Below the pieces are notes generated by a model. The model did not search any database. It was not told where the DNA came from and worked only from the letters and a program-made list of their open reading frames with translations. From positions 1,612,001 to 1,676,000 of the forward strand of contig OZ253374.1 in NCBI GenBank assembly GCA_965260935.1: DNA of 64,000 nt, written 5' to 3'. Positions 17,665 to 26,510 of the stretch are shown here, in pieces (position 1 is the stretch's first letter; each line of letters opens with the position of its first letter). Both the position numbers and the translations under genes were made by a program. This stretch comes from JBBROS01 sp965260935. Lineage in GTDB: Bacteria > Pseudomonadota > Alphaproteobacteria > Acetobacterales > Acetobacteraceae.

Positions 17665-18921
17665 TCATTGCCGTTGCGCCTGCTCGGCCTGCTCCGCGAT
17701 TTGGCTCAAGGCGGCATCCACCGTCATCTGCCCCTTCGCCGCCGCGTTGATCGCGCTGGACGCCGCGCTGCTGAACTGCGGATACCAGGGCGGCGTCCCC
17801 TCCGGGAACAGCGGCTCGGTGGACGGGATCTGCGCCAGCAGCACGTCCCCGTCCACCAGCTTGCCCTGCTTGTTCAGCGCCTGCAGCACCGAGGTGCGCG
17901 TCGGCAAGTCTCCGAGCCCGTCGCTGACCTTTTCCTGGTTCTCCGGGCGCATCCACCAGGCGATGAACGCGGCGGCTGCTTCCTTCTTGCCGCTGTTCGC
18001 CGGGATGCCGAGCGCATCGGGCAGCCCGAACGTGCGGCTCTTGCCGCCCGCGCCGGGCATCGTGGCCGCGGCGATATGGCCGGCCACCTTGGATTTGCCT
18101 GGATCGTTATATGCAGCCGGGTTGCCGGCCCAGCCCGCAAGGTCGATCGCCGCGCGCCCGGCCTTGAACTCCTCCTGCACCTGCACGTCGGTCATCCCGG
18201 TGGAGGCCGGCGCGATCAGGCCGGACTTGAGCGCATCGATCTCCCACGCCAGCGCCTTGTGCCCGGCCGAGTCCGGCGCGGTGAACGCCGGCTTGTACCC
18301 TGCCCCGAACACCTCGCCGCCGAACGCCTTCGTCAGCAGGTACCAGGCGGTGGACACCCCCTCGCTGACCGAGAACGGCAGCGCGATCGGATACTCGACC
18401 ACGCCGTTCGCCTTCAAGCGCCGTGCGTCCTCGGTCAGTTGCTCGATCGTCTTCGGCGCCGACTTGATGCCCGCCTTCCCGAACATTTCGGTGTTGTAGA
18501 TCAGGATGCGGAAATCGTTGTTGTAGGGCACGGCCAGCAACTTGCCGTCGTAAGCAAAGCTGCGCGCCGTCGGGATGTCGGCGATGACCGCCTTGTCGAT
18601 CAAGCCGGTCAGGTCGGCATACCATTCGGCGGCGCCGAACTGGCCGACCCAGGACCAATCCACCTCCGTCACGTCCGCCGGCGCCGTGCCGGCGAGCATG
18701 GACGTCACGATCTTGGTATGGATCTCGTCCCATCCCAGCGTTTGCAGCTCGAGCTTGACCCCGGTTTCCTGCTGGAACTGGTCGGTCATGTCCTTCGGCA
18801 GCGTGCCCCAGGGCGGGAGCAGCACGCTGAGCGTCTGCCCGGCGATGGACGCGGCGCGTCCCGCCATCGGCCATGACAGCGCGGCCACGGGAAGCGAAGC
18901 GAGCACGGTGCGGCGCAGCAT
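17665..18921 (-). CDS. Extracellular solute-binding protein family 1 (sugar type)
   Basis: 418 residues from ATG 18921, preceded by GGAGATTTCC. The leader MLRRTVLASLPVAALSWPMA ends near GRAAS. The body has the family-1 binding-protein order: a first strand with LSVLLPPWGTLPKDM, then FQQETGVKLELQT, GTAPADVTEVD and a late AFIAWWMRPENQEK helix. This is the receptor for the CUT1 permeases encoded next. It lies 17 bp downstream of the SDR gene, so the oxidoreductase and importer are co-expressed. Confidence 0.9.
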   Translation of the reverse strand: MLRRTVLASLPVAALSWPMAGRAASIAGQTLSVLLPPWGTLPKDMTDQFQQETGVKLELQTLGWDEIHTKIVTSMLAGTAPADVTEVDWSWVGQFGAAEWYADLTGLIDKAVIADIPTARSFAYDGKLLAVPYNNDFRILIYNTEMFGKAGIKSAPKTIEQLTEDARRLKANGVVEYPIALPFSVSEGVSTAWYLLTKAFGGEVFGAGYKPAFTAPDSAGHKALAWEIDALKSGLIAPASTGMTDVQVQEEFKAGRAAIDLAGWAGNPAAYNDPGKSKVAGHIAAATMPGAGGKSRTFGLPDALGIPANSGKKEAAAAFIAWWMRPENQEKVSDGLGDLPTRTSVLQALNKQGKLVDGDVLLAQIPSTEPLFPEGTPPWYPQFSSAASSAINAAAKGQMTVDAALSQIAEQAEQAQRQ

Positions 18922-18937
18922 GGAAATCTCCTTATCG

Positions 18938-19735
18938 TTACCGGTCCGCACGGGCGAACACCTCCGTCACGTCCATCCGACCCTTGAACGCGCCATAGCC
19001 GCCGTCGCAGGCGTGGATGCCGCCCGTCAAGCCGCGCGCCCGGTCGGAGGCCAGGAAGATCGCAAGTTCCGCCGCCTCCTCGGCCGAGAGGATCGGCAGC
19101 AGGTGCATCGCCTCGATCTTGGCGCGCGAAGCCGGGTCGTCGAGGAACTCGCGCTGGTGCGGCGTATCGACGAAGCCGGGGCAGATCGCGTTGACCCGCA
19201 CGCCATCCGGCGACAGCCCGGCAGCCATCGAGCGCGTCATCGCCACCACCCCGCCCTTCGCCGCCGTGTAGGCGTCGAGCCCCGCCTGGCCGATCAGCGC
19301 ATCCGCCGTTGCCGTCAGCACCAGGCTGCCGCCTCCAGCCTGCCGCAGCATCTGCCGCGCCGCATATTTGCAAACCAGGAACGTCCCCGTCAGCACCAGG
19401 TCGATGATTGCCCCCCAGACCGCATCGGGCAGCTCCGTCACCCGGCGATCCTGCTTGTTGACCAGCGGGACGCTCATGGCGGTATGGAACACCGCGTCGA
19501 TCCTGCCATAAAGCCCCACGCCATGCGCCATCAGGGCCTGCACCGACGCGCCGTCGCGCACGTCCACGACCGCCGCTTCGGCGCCGATGTCCTCTGCCAC
19601 AGCCCGGGCAGCATCCAAGGCGATGTCGGCGACGATCACGCGGGCGCCGTCCCGTTTCGCCAGCCGCGCGCCGGCAGCGCCGATCCCGGAGCCGCCGCCG
19701 GTGATCAGCACAACCTTGCCTGCCAGAATGCCCAA
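18938..19735 (-). CDS. SDR family NAD(P)-dependent oxidoreductase
   Basis: 265 residues. The Rossmann motif VLITGGGSGIG is at residues 9-19, ADIALD at the second strand suggests NAD preference, and YTAAKGG provides the catalytic Tyr and Lys. The position of the catalytic Ser is occupied by Thr/Ala residues (LTATADALIG), which is unusual. C-terminal ICPGFVDTP and GGIHACDGGYGAF complete the fold. First gene of the eleven-gene minus-strand run; a sugar or polyol dehydrogenase role is likely from context. Confidence 0.87.
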   Translation of the reverse strand: MGILAGKVVLITGGGSGIGAAGARLAKRDGARVIVADIALDAARAVAEDIGAEAAVVDVRDGASVQALMAHGVGLYGRIDAVFHTAMSVPLVNKQDRRVTELPDAVWGAIIDLVLTGTFLVCKYAARQMLRQAGGGSLVLTATADALIGQAGLDAYTAAKGGVVAMTRSMAAGLSPDGVRVNAICPGFVDTPHQREFLDDPASRAKIEAMHLLPILSAEEAAELAIFLASDRARGLTGGIHACDGGYGAFKGRMDVTEVFARADR

Positions 19736-19808
19736 CCGCCCATCCCTCGACGCTCGGACGATACGATCCTAGGATGTCACGCTCGGTCAAGTGGTTTAGA
19801 GGCTTTCA

Positions 19809-21026
19809 GTGACGCAGCAGTTCGATGCCGTGGTGATCGGGTCCGGCGCGCTCGGCGGCAGCACCGCCTGGCACCTCAGCCGCGCCGGGCTGCGGACAGC
19901 GTTGCTCGACCGGCACGCGATCGGCAGCCAGACGTCGCCACGGGCCGCCGGCCTCAGCGCCGTCCTGCGCCCCACGGAGTTGATGACCCGGCTCGCGGTC
20001 CGCGGCGTGGAAAAGCTGCTGAGCTTCGCCGAGGACACCGGCATCGACATCGGCATGCAGCGGTCCGGCAGCTTGAAAGTGGCAACCAGCGTCCGGCTGG
20101 CCGCGCAACTGGAGACGGAGGTCGCCCGCGGGCAGGCCTACGGCGTGGACGTGCAGCGGATCAGCCGGGCGCAGGCGCAAACGCTGATGCCGTTCCTGCA
20201 ACCCCGACGCGCCGAGGCGATCACCTACTATCCCGCCGATGTCTACCTCGACCCGGCCCGGCTCACCCAAGGCTATGCCACAGCCGCCGCGCGGCTCGGC
20301 TGCGCCTTGCTGCCCGACACGGACGTGCAAGAGATTGTCGTGGAGGCTGGCGCTGTTGCCGGCGTGCGTACGGGCGACGGCACGATCCGGGCGAGGATCG
20401 TGGTGGATGCCGCCGGCGCCTGGCTCCGGGGCATCACGAAGCCGGCCCGCGACCTGCCGATGCTGGCCGTCCGCCACCAATTGCTGATCACCGAACCGCT
20501 GGATCATGCCGACCCCCTCCAGCCGATCACGCGCGTCCTGGACGCCAACGTCTACGTCCGCCCCTGCGACGGCGGCCTCATGCTCGGCGGCTACGAAACC
20601 GACCCGATGCTGTTCGACGATCCCCCGGATGACGTGGCCGACGTGCCGCTCGACGCGACGGTGCTGCAGCGGTTGGCGGCTCAGGTGGCCGACGAGTTCC
20701 CAGTGTTCCAGGGCGCGAAGACGGCCCTCGTCCGCGCTGGCCTGCCGACCATGACGTTCGACGACGAGCACCTCATCGGCCCCGTGCCCGAACTGCCTGG
20801 CTTCTACGTGATCGGCGGTTGCAACGTCGGCGGCCTCTCGACCGCCCCGGCCTTCGGCGAAGCCCTGTGCGACCTGATCCTCGACCCTGCCCGCACCCAA
20901 GCCATCGCCCCGTTATTGCCGGAGCGCATGGCCGGGCGCACCATCGCCGCGGACGCCCTCCGCAACGCCTGCCACGCCCACTATGCCCAGCACTACTGGT
21001 CCAGCGCCGCCCGCACCACTGGCTGA
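19809..21026 (+). CDS. FAD-dependent oxidoreductase (DAO family)
   Basis: 405 residues starting at GTG 19809. The dinucleotide motif VVIGSGALGGSTAWHLS lies at residues 8-24, and the C-terminal GFYVIGGCNVGGLSTAP is the second FAD contact. D-amino-acid-oxidase-type enzymes oxidise amino acids, sarcosine or glycine derivatives. It is divergent from the SDR operon (73 bp between starts) and convergent with the M24 peptidase gene (4 bp between stops). Context with a peptidase of the creatinase fold and a RidA domain fits catabolism of an N-containing compound that yields imine intermediates. Confidence 0.85.
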   Translation: MTQQFDAVVIGSGALGGSTAWHLSRAGLRTALLDRHAIGSQTSPRAAGLSAVLRPTELMTRLAVRGVEKLLSFAEDTGIDIGMQRSGSLKVATSVRLAAQLETEVARGQAYGVDVQRISRAQAQTLMPFLQPRRAEAITYYPADVYLDPARLTQGYATAAARLGCALLPDTDVQEIVVEAGAVAGVRTGDGTIRARIVVDAAGAWLRGITKPARDLPMLAVRHQLLITEPLDHADPLQPITRVLDANVYVRPCDGGLMLGGYETDPMLFDDPPDDVADVPLDATVLQRLAAQVADEFPVFQGAKTALVRAGLPTMTFDDEHLIGPVPELPGFYVIGGCNVGGLSTAPAFGEALCDLILDPARTQAIAPLLPERMAGRTIAADALRNACHAHYAQHYWSSAARTTG

Positions 21027-21030
21027 ACCG

Positions 21031-22146
21031 CTATCGCGTATCCGGCAGGAGCGGGAACGGGCACATCGGTTCGCAGCCGGCCGCGGTCACGCGCAGCATC
21101 CATTCCGTGCGCGCGCCGCCGATCTCGGGATGGTAAGCGCCGGGCTCGACCATCAGGACCATGCCGGCTTGAACGGTCATGGTCTCGTCGTCGCACAGGC
21201 GTGGATGCTCATGCACGGCGGCGCCGATGGAGTGGCCCGTGTGGTGGGGATAGTCGAAACCATGCTGCCGCACGCGGCTGCGGACTTGCCGGTGCAGTTC
21301 GGCGGCGGCGATGCCCGGCCGGAGGATTTCAAGCGCGTGGTCCAGCCCGGCCTGCGCGGCCTGGAACAGGCGCAGCTGATCGCGCGAGGCCTTGCCCAGC
21401 ACCGTCGTGGCACAGGAATCACCCCAGTATCCGCCAACGCGAGGCCCGAGGTCGGCGAGGACGGCGTCGCCGGGCCGGATCACGCGCGGACCGGGCCAGC
21501 CGCCAACGGCAGCGGTGCGCCCCGGGCCGGAAAGCAGGTCCCCGGCGACGGCGATGCGTTCGCCCGCTTCCGCCTCCATGGCACGGCGCAGGTCGGCGAA
21601 GATGTCGAGCTCCGTGCGCCCGGCGACCAGCGCGCCGGACAGCGCGCGTTGTCCCGCGGCCGCGACGGCGGCACATCGGCGCAGAGCAGTGAATTCGGCG
21701 CCCGTCTTGATCGCCCTTGCGCGGCGAAAGGCCGGCGCGAGCGGCACGCGGGCGCCGGCGGGCAGAATGTCAGCAATCAGGGCCGTGCAGCTTTCCGGTT
21801 CGGTGGCGAGCGTGCCGCCGACATGCAGGCGCGCGATAAGCCCGCTCAAGGCCGCCCGGTAGGAGGCATACGGCGGCCCGGCCTGCCCCGCGCCATAGGC
21901 GGCATAGCGGGCAACCACCACGTCCTGCGTCTCAGCGGCATCGTCATCGGGCAGGAGCAACCCGGCCCCGCCCCTCGCGCCGACGATCCCGACAAGCGGC
22001 CCGGCGGCGAAAGGCGACGGCCCAGCCTCGATCGGCGCGCTGTGGCCAATTGCGTAGGCGATGCTGTCGGCATTGGTCAGAACGGCCCAATCCGCGCCAA
22101 TCTCCAGCAGAACGTCGCGGGTCCGCCGCAGCCGCTCGTCAGTCAT
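21031..22146 (-). CDS. M24 family metallopeptidase (Xaa-Pro/creatinase-like)
   Basis: About 371 residues from ATG 22146 (MTDERLRRTRDVLLEIG); an ATG eight codons upstream (22170) is possible and would lengthen the overlap with the neighbouring gene. All five metal ligands of the pita-bread fold are visible: LADLGPRVGGYWGDSC (two Asp), HHTGHSIGAAVHEHP (His), LMVEPGAYHP (Glu) and GGARTEWML (Glu). It therefore looks like an active aminopeptidase P-type enzyme rather than a metal-free creatinase. Overlaps the AKR-RidA gene by a few bases. Confidence 0.85.
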   Translation of the reverse strand: MTDERLRRTRDVLLEIGADWAVLTNADSIAYAIGHSAPIEAGPSPFAAGPLVGIVGARGGAGLLLPDDDAAETQDVVVARYAAYGAGQAGPPYASYRAALSGLIARLHVGGTLATEPESCTALIADILPAGARVPLAPAFRRARAIKTGAEFTALRRCAAVAAAGQRALSGALVAGRTELDIFADLRRAMEAEAGERIAVAGDLLSGPGRTAAVGGWPGPRVIRPGDAVLADLGPRVGGYWGDSCATTVLGKASRDQLRLFQAAQAGLDHALEILRPGIAAAELHRQVRSRVRQHGFDYPHHTGHSIGAAVHEHPRLCDDETMTVQAGMVLMVEPGAYHPEIGGARTEWMLRVTAAGCEPMCPFPLLPDTR

Positions 22147-23656
22147 CTGCCAATGCTCGCCCGGAATCATTCACGACGGCGTCAGCCTCGATCTCAACCC
22201 GGTAGTCCCCCACGAGCCGCCCAACCTCGACAAGCGTGTTGGCAGGCCGCACATTGCCGAACGCACGGCCATGCGCCCGCGATACGGCCTCCCAATCATC
22301 GGCATCGGCGAGGTAAATCCGAGTCCTGACCACGTCCGCCATCGTGGCCCCGAGTGCCGCCAAGCTGGCCGCGATCTTGTCGAGGATGAAGGTTGCCTGC
22401 CCACCCGCATCGCCGGGGCAGACGGCTTGGCCGCTCCCGTGGGTTGCTGTGGTGCCGCTGACCATGACCTGGTTGCCGGTCCGGACCGCGCGGGAATAGC
22501 CGGCGACCGCCTCCCAAACGCTGCCCGAATTGACCAGCAGCCGCCCGGGACGGCCTGCCGCGGGCGCCGCCTCGAAATATGTCGGAACGGATGCGAGATG
22601 ATGCGTGAGGTCGCCCGAAGCGGTGAGGAACGGCGGGCGGCGGTATTCGTCGCCGCAATCGCCCGGAACCGCCTTCGCTTCGGCAAGGGCGTCGTCAATC
22701 GCCGCGTAGTCGTCCGCGTCGAGGGCGAAGGCGAACGTGCGCAGGTTATCCCCGCGGTGCTCGTTCTCGCCGAGCCTCGCCCCGACGATCACGCCCGCAA
22801 CCGCCGGGTGGTCCAGCACCCAGCGGGTCGCGACGTTGGCGATCGAGACGCCGTGCCGCCGGGCCACCCGCGCGGCGGCCTGGAGGATAGCCTGAAACAC
22901 CGGCCAGCCGCCGATGACGTCGATGAAGCGCTTGTACTTGCTCTTGCTCCAATCGGCGATCGCGCCGGGCCTTGGCTCCGGCACGCCGAGCCAACGTTCC
23001 GACAGCAGGCCGCCCGCGAGCGTGCCATACGCCAGCAGCTTGGTCCCGTGCGCCAGGCAGAACCGGCTCATCTCGCCCGCCGCCCGCCGGTCAAGCAGGG
23101 AGAACGAGACCTGGTTCGTGAGCAACGGGATGCCGTGGAAGGTCAGCAGACGCAGGTGGGCGGTGTCGCAGTTCGTAACCCCGAGATGGGAGATCAGACC
23201 CTCGTGGCGCAGGTTTGCGAGTTCCTGCATCGCATCAAGGTAGGCGAGGTGCTCGAACGTCCACCAATGGAACTGCATGAGATCGATGCGCCCGACACCG
23301 AGCCGCGTCCGCGCCCGCTCGACGCCGGCCCGGACAATGTCGGAGGTCATCGCGCCCGGTGCCGGGCACCATTTGGTAAGCGCCTTGGGCCGGTCGGCGG
23401 ACGGCTGGCCGTAACGCGCGAGCAGTCGTCCGGCGATCAGTTCGGCGCTGCCGTAATGGTCGGCCATGTCGAAGGCGTCGAAGCCCGCCTCGGCATAGGC
23501 GGCCAACGCATCGGCGCCCTGCTCCGGGTCGATCGCGGCGCCGCCGCGCTCCTGGTCGGCGACCTGCCAAAGCCCGGTGACGATGCGGCTGATCTCGAAG
23601 CCGGGCGCCAACTCGACTCGAGGCAGCGGCGGCGTCATAAGCTGCTCATTTACCAT
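22139..23656 (-). CDS. Aldo/keto reductase - RidA fusion protein
   Basis: 505 residues (the internal ATG at 23638 is an alternative start). Residues 1 to about 355 are an aldo/keto reductase: FDAFDMADHYGSAE (catalytic Asp/Tyr), QFHWWTF, and the NADPH-site region AGVIVGARLGENEH. Residues from about 385 form a complete RidA/YjgF domain: VRTGNQVMVSGTTATHG, ILDKIAASLAALGATMADVVRTRIYL, and NTLVEVGRLVGDYRVEIEADAV. RidA proteins hydrolyse reactive enamines and imines. The join is in frame with a linker of roughly 25 residues. It lies in an operon with a Liv-type receptor and the M24 peptidase. Confidence 0.85.
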   Translation of the reverse strand: MVNEQLMTPPLPRVELAPGFEISRIVTGLWQVADQERGGAAIDPEQGADALAAYAEAGFDAFDMADHYGSAELIAGRLLARYGQPSADRPKALTKWCPAPGAMTSDIVRAGVERARTRLGVGRIDLMQFHWWTFEHLAYLDAMQELANLRHEGLISHLGVTNCDTAHLRLLTFHGIPLLTNQVSFSLLDRRAAGEMSRFCLAHGTKLLAYGTLAGGLLSERWLGVPEPRPGAIADWSKSKYKRFIDVIGGWPVFQAILQAAARVARRHGVSIANVATRWVLDHPAVAGVIVGARLGENEHRGDNLRTFAFALDADDYAAIDDALAEAKAVPGDCGDEYRRPPFLTASGDLTHHLASVPTYFEAAPAAGRPGRLLVNSGSVWEAVAGYSRAVRTGNQVMVSGTTATHGSGQAVCPGDAGGQATFILDKIAASLAALGATMADVVRTRIYLADADDWEAVSRAHGRAFGNVRPANTLVEVGRLVGDYRVEIEADAVVNDSGRALADD

Positions 23657-24923
23657 CGACCTTCGTCTTGAGCTCGTTCACCGCCTCGGTGCTCATCTCC
23701 CCCGTCGTCTCAACCTTGCCGTCCGTGATTTTCCATAAACGGAACGGGCCGGTGATGTCCCCGTACTGGTCGAACCTGACCGGCCCGATCACGCCCTCGT
23801 ACCGGATTTTCTTGCCGTCCTTGAGCAAGGCCAGCGCCTTGGCGAACGCCCCCTTGCCGGCGCCCACGGGCGTGCCCTCGGCGCTTGTCACCTTCCTGAT
23901 CTCGTCGCGGATCGCGAGCGGCTCCCTGGAGCCTGCGGCGGCAATGGCAAGGCCGACGATGGCGGCGGCGTCGTAGGACCGGTCGGCCGCCGGAGTAGCC
24001 GGGTCAAGCCCCGAGAACGCTTCATAGTTGGCGTCGAAATAGCGCGTGGAGGCGGTGGGCGTGGTGCCAGACGAGGTGCCGTAGGCGCCGTTCAGGTACT
24101 GCGCGCCGACGCTAGCGATGAAGTCCTGGCTGTTCATGCCGTCGTTCAGCAGGAATTTCTGCGGCCCGCCGACGCCGATCCAGGCGCGGGCAATGGTCGC
24201 GCCGTCAACGGGGGTCGAGATCAGGTAAAGCGCGTCCGGATCGCCTTGCAGGGCGGCGGATGCCTCGGAATCATAGCTAGGCTGCCGCTCGTTGTAGCGC
24301 GTGGTGGACACGGTCACGCCGCCAAGCGCCCGGTACGCGACGGCGAACTCCTGCGCCAAATTAACGCCGAAATCGTTGTTGACGGCGATGATCGCGATCT
24401 TTTTCAGCCCCTTGTCGACGGCATACTGCGCTGCTGCCACCCCCTGCAGCGCGTCCGACGTGATGGTGCGGAAGAAAATGCCGTTGGTGACGCCCTTCTG
24501 GCCAAGCTCGGTCAGCGTCGGCGACGATGCGGCAGGCGATACTTGCACGATCTTCGCAGGCGCCGTCACCGCGGTGAGGATCGGGACCGTCACCGACGAG
24601 GTGATCCCGCCGATGATCACCGGCACATGCTGCACCTGCGCCAATTGCCGGGCCGCATCGACGGCAATGGTCGCCGTACTGTGCGAGTCGCGCGTGTCGG
24701 TAACAAGGCTGCAGCCCTGCGCCCCGCCGGCGGCGTTGAGGTCGCGGAACGCCATCTCCACCGACTTCGCCCCGGCCACCCCGTATTCTCCCGCCGGCCC
24801 GGTAAGCTCGAACACGACGCCGACCGGGATCGTGCAACCGGCGGCGCTGGCGCCCGGCGCGCACAATCCGGCCGCGCCCGCCACCGCGAGTAGGGCCGCC
24901 TTGGCAAACGTGAACGTTGGCAT
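23646..24923 (-). CDS. ABC transporter substrate-binding protein (LivK-like)
   Basis: 425 residues from ATG 24923, with AAGGA upstream. The leader MPTFTFAKAALLAVAGAAGL ends near ASA. The mature part begins CTIPVGVVFELTGPAGEYG and continues NAAGGAQGCSLVTDTRDS, GGITSSVTVPILTAV and VSPAASSPTLTE, the periplasmic-binding fold of Liv receptors. The matching ATPases and permeases are probably those at 26.5-30.1 kb on the opposite strand. The stop overlaps the start of the AKR-RidA gene. Confidence 0.87.
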   Translation of the reverse strand: MPTFTFAKAALLAVAGAAGLCAPGASAAGCTIPVGVVFELTGPAGEYGVAGAKSVEMAFRDLNAAGGAQGCSLVTDTRDSHSTATIAVDAARQLAQVQHVPVIIGGITSSVTVPILTAVTAPAKIVQVSPAASSPTLTELGQKGVTNGIFFRTITSDALQGVAAAQYAVDKGLKKIAIIAVNNDFGVNLAQEFAVAYRALGGVTVSTTRYNERQPSYDSEASAALQGDPDALYLISTPVDGATIARAWIGVGGPQKFLLNDGMNSQDFIASVGAQYLNGAYGTSSGTTPTASTRYFDANYEAFSGLDPATPAADRSYDAAAIVGLAIAAAGSREPLAIRDEIRKVTSAEGTPVGAGKGAFAKALALLKDGKKIRYEGVIGPVRFDQYGDITGPFRLWKITDGKVETTGEMSTEAVNELKTKVDGK

Positions 24924-24997
24924 CGCGATTGATCCTTCGTTTTCCTGGGCAGGTTGACCGCCATACCGAGGCACGCCCTGCCAATGCTGCCCCTAAG

Positions 24998-25052
24998 CAT
25001 CATCTCGCGGGACGGCGCGCCGTCACAGCAGGAAGAATGACGCGCCTTCAAA
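24998..25052 (+). repeat. REP-like hairpin repeat, partial copy (R1)
   Basis: GCATCATCTCGCGGGACGG followed by CGCGCCGTC and, about 20 bases on, GAATGACGC and CCTTCAAA. This is the first-hairpin half of the repeat seen complete at 28148-28250, here with a 14-bp perfect palindrome GACGGCGCGCCGTC and without the second hairpin. It lies between two co-directed genes. Confidence 0.6.
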
Positions 25053-25057
25053 TATGC

Positions 25058-26104
25058 CTACGCGGAGTTCAGGTTGTATTTCATGACTGCCCCGTGCCGC
25101 CCGGCACGGTCGCGCTCGAGCGAATAAGCATCGCCGAGCGGCCCGGTCCGCTGGGCCAGCACCGCATCCATCTCGTCCCGGTCCTGCTCCGTGAGCTGAA
25201 AGCTGGCGATGGCGGCGTTCGCGTCCGCATGGGCGGTGTTACGCCCGCCGACGATCACGGCCGCAACGCCGGGGCAGTTCAGCACGCTGCCGCTGGCAAC
25301 GGTCGCGATATCGGTCCCGTGTCGGTCGGCGATGACGCGGCAGGCGCGCAGCAACTCCTGGAACAAGGGCCAGCCGCCGAAATCGTCGATGATCAGCTTG
25401 TATTTGGTTAACGACCGGTTCTCGAGCGGTTCTTCGGGCTCAGGCTGGCCCAGCCACCGGTCGCCCAGGAACCCGCCTGCCAATGTGCCGTAGCATAGCA
25501 ACGCCACGCCGTTCTGCTCGCATAGCGCTGCAAGCCCGTTCTCTGGACGATTGTCCAACAGCGAGTACTGCGTCTGCATCGAAAGCAGCCGCAACGGCGT
25601 ATGTAGAATCGCCTCGGTATGCGGCGTGTCGAAGTTTGTGCCGCCAAAATACCGGATTTTGCCGCTGTCCATCATCTCGCTCAGCCAGCGCCACACCTCC
25701 CAATGGCCCGGCACGCCGTAATCCCACCAGTGGAACTGCACCAAGTCTAGCTGCTCCACCTGAAGCCGCCGCAACGACTCGTCGATGATCGACTCGACAG
25801 ATGGCTTCGACAGGCTGCCAAGCCGATCCAGGTCCGGCACGAGCTTGGTATGGACCTTGAGGGCCTGCGCCGCCTCTCGGCCGCGCCGGTCCACCAGCCT
25901 CGCACGGAACGCCCCGATCAGGGTCTCCACGCCGGTGTAGATATCCGCGCAGTCGAACGTCGTCAGCCCGGCGTCGAACGCCGCCTGCAACGCGTCCAGC
26001 GCTGCCTCCCGATCGATCGCGCCATGCCCGCCGGCAAGCTGCCAGTTGCCGCGGATCACGCGGGAGACCGCGTAGCCGGGTTGGAGTTCGGCCTGTTCAA
26101 TCAT
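25058..26104 (-). CDS. Aldo/keto reductase
   Basis: 348 residues from ATG 26104 (MIEQAELQPGYAVSRVIRG). Features: LTTFDCADIYTGVE (catalytic region), LDLVQFHWWDYG, GKIRYFGGTNFDT and AAVIVGGRNTAHADAN at the cofactor site. It is a paralog of the reductase half of the AKR-RidA fusion encoded at 22.1-23.7 kb but ends without a RidA domain. It overlaps the upstream small gene by eight bases. The substrate is not evident. Confidence 0.87.
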   Translation of the reverse strand: MIEQAELQPGYAVSRVIRGNWQLAGGHGAIDREAALDALQAAFDAGLTTFDCADIYTGVETLIGAFRARLVDRRGREAAQALKVHTKLVPDLDRLGSLSKPSVESIIDESLRRLQVEQLDLVQFHWWDYGVPGHWEVWRWLSEMMDSGKIRYFGGTNFDTPHTEAILHTPLRLLSMQTQYSLLDNRPENGLAALCEQNGVALLCYGTLAGGFLGDRWLGQPEPEEPLENRSLTKYKLIIDDFGGWPLFQELLRACRVIADRHGTDIATVASGSVLNCPGVAAVIVGGRNTAHADANAAIASFQLTEQDRDEMDAVLAQRTGPLGDAYSLERDRAGRHGAVMKYNLNSA

Positions 26105-26444
26105 CGCGGCGCGCGAGCGGGACGGCGGTCGTGGCCGCGTGGCTGAACCGGCGCTTCCCGAGCCGGCTGATGCGCAGCCGGGTGCCGCAATGCGGGTCCG
26201 GGCAGGCAACCTCGGCGTCACTGGCCATCCAATCGTTCGCATCGTTAGACCGCTGCTTGGCCGCGAGCAGCGGCAGCACGGCGGCCAGCGAGTAGATGGA
26301 AATTCCCTGGCCCGGCGGCAACGTCAGCATCTCGCCGCGCAGCTCGAAATAGTCGCCCGGCTTGGCGCCGCAGTAGACCGCAACGCCATCGGGCACGACC
26401 ACGTCGACCCGCAGGTCGAACAACTCGAATCCGTCGTCGGACAC
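26097..26444 (-). CDS. TIGR04076-like small protein
   Basis: 115 residues. The core VYCGAKPGDYFELRGEM, then LPPGQGISIYSLAAVLPLLA and VACPDPHCGTRLRISRLG, resembles the TIGR04076 family of small cysteine-containing proteins (a C-x2-G-x-K-x-GD start, a hydrophobic middle, a CPDP motif). Function unknown in the family. It overlaps the aldo/keto reductase and is divergent from the LivG gene, 66 bp away. Cysteines in YCGAK and CPDPHC could bind a metal. Confidence 0.65.
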   Translation of the reverse strand: MSDDGFELFDLRVDVVVPDGVAVYCGAKPGDYFELRGEMLTLPPGQGISIYSLAAVLPLLAAKQRSNDANDWMASDAEVACPDPHCGTRLRISRLGKRRFSHAATTAVPLARRDD

Positions 26445-26510
26445 GCGGCGCTTTCCTTGTTCCTGGTCTCGGGATCACATAAGGTGCCGCGTCGCAGCGG
26501 AGGTCAAGAT

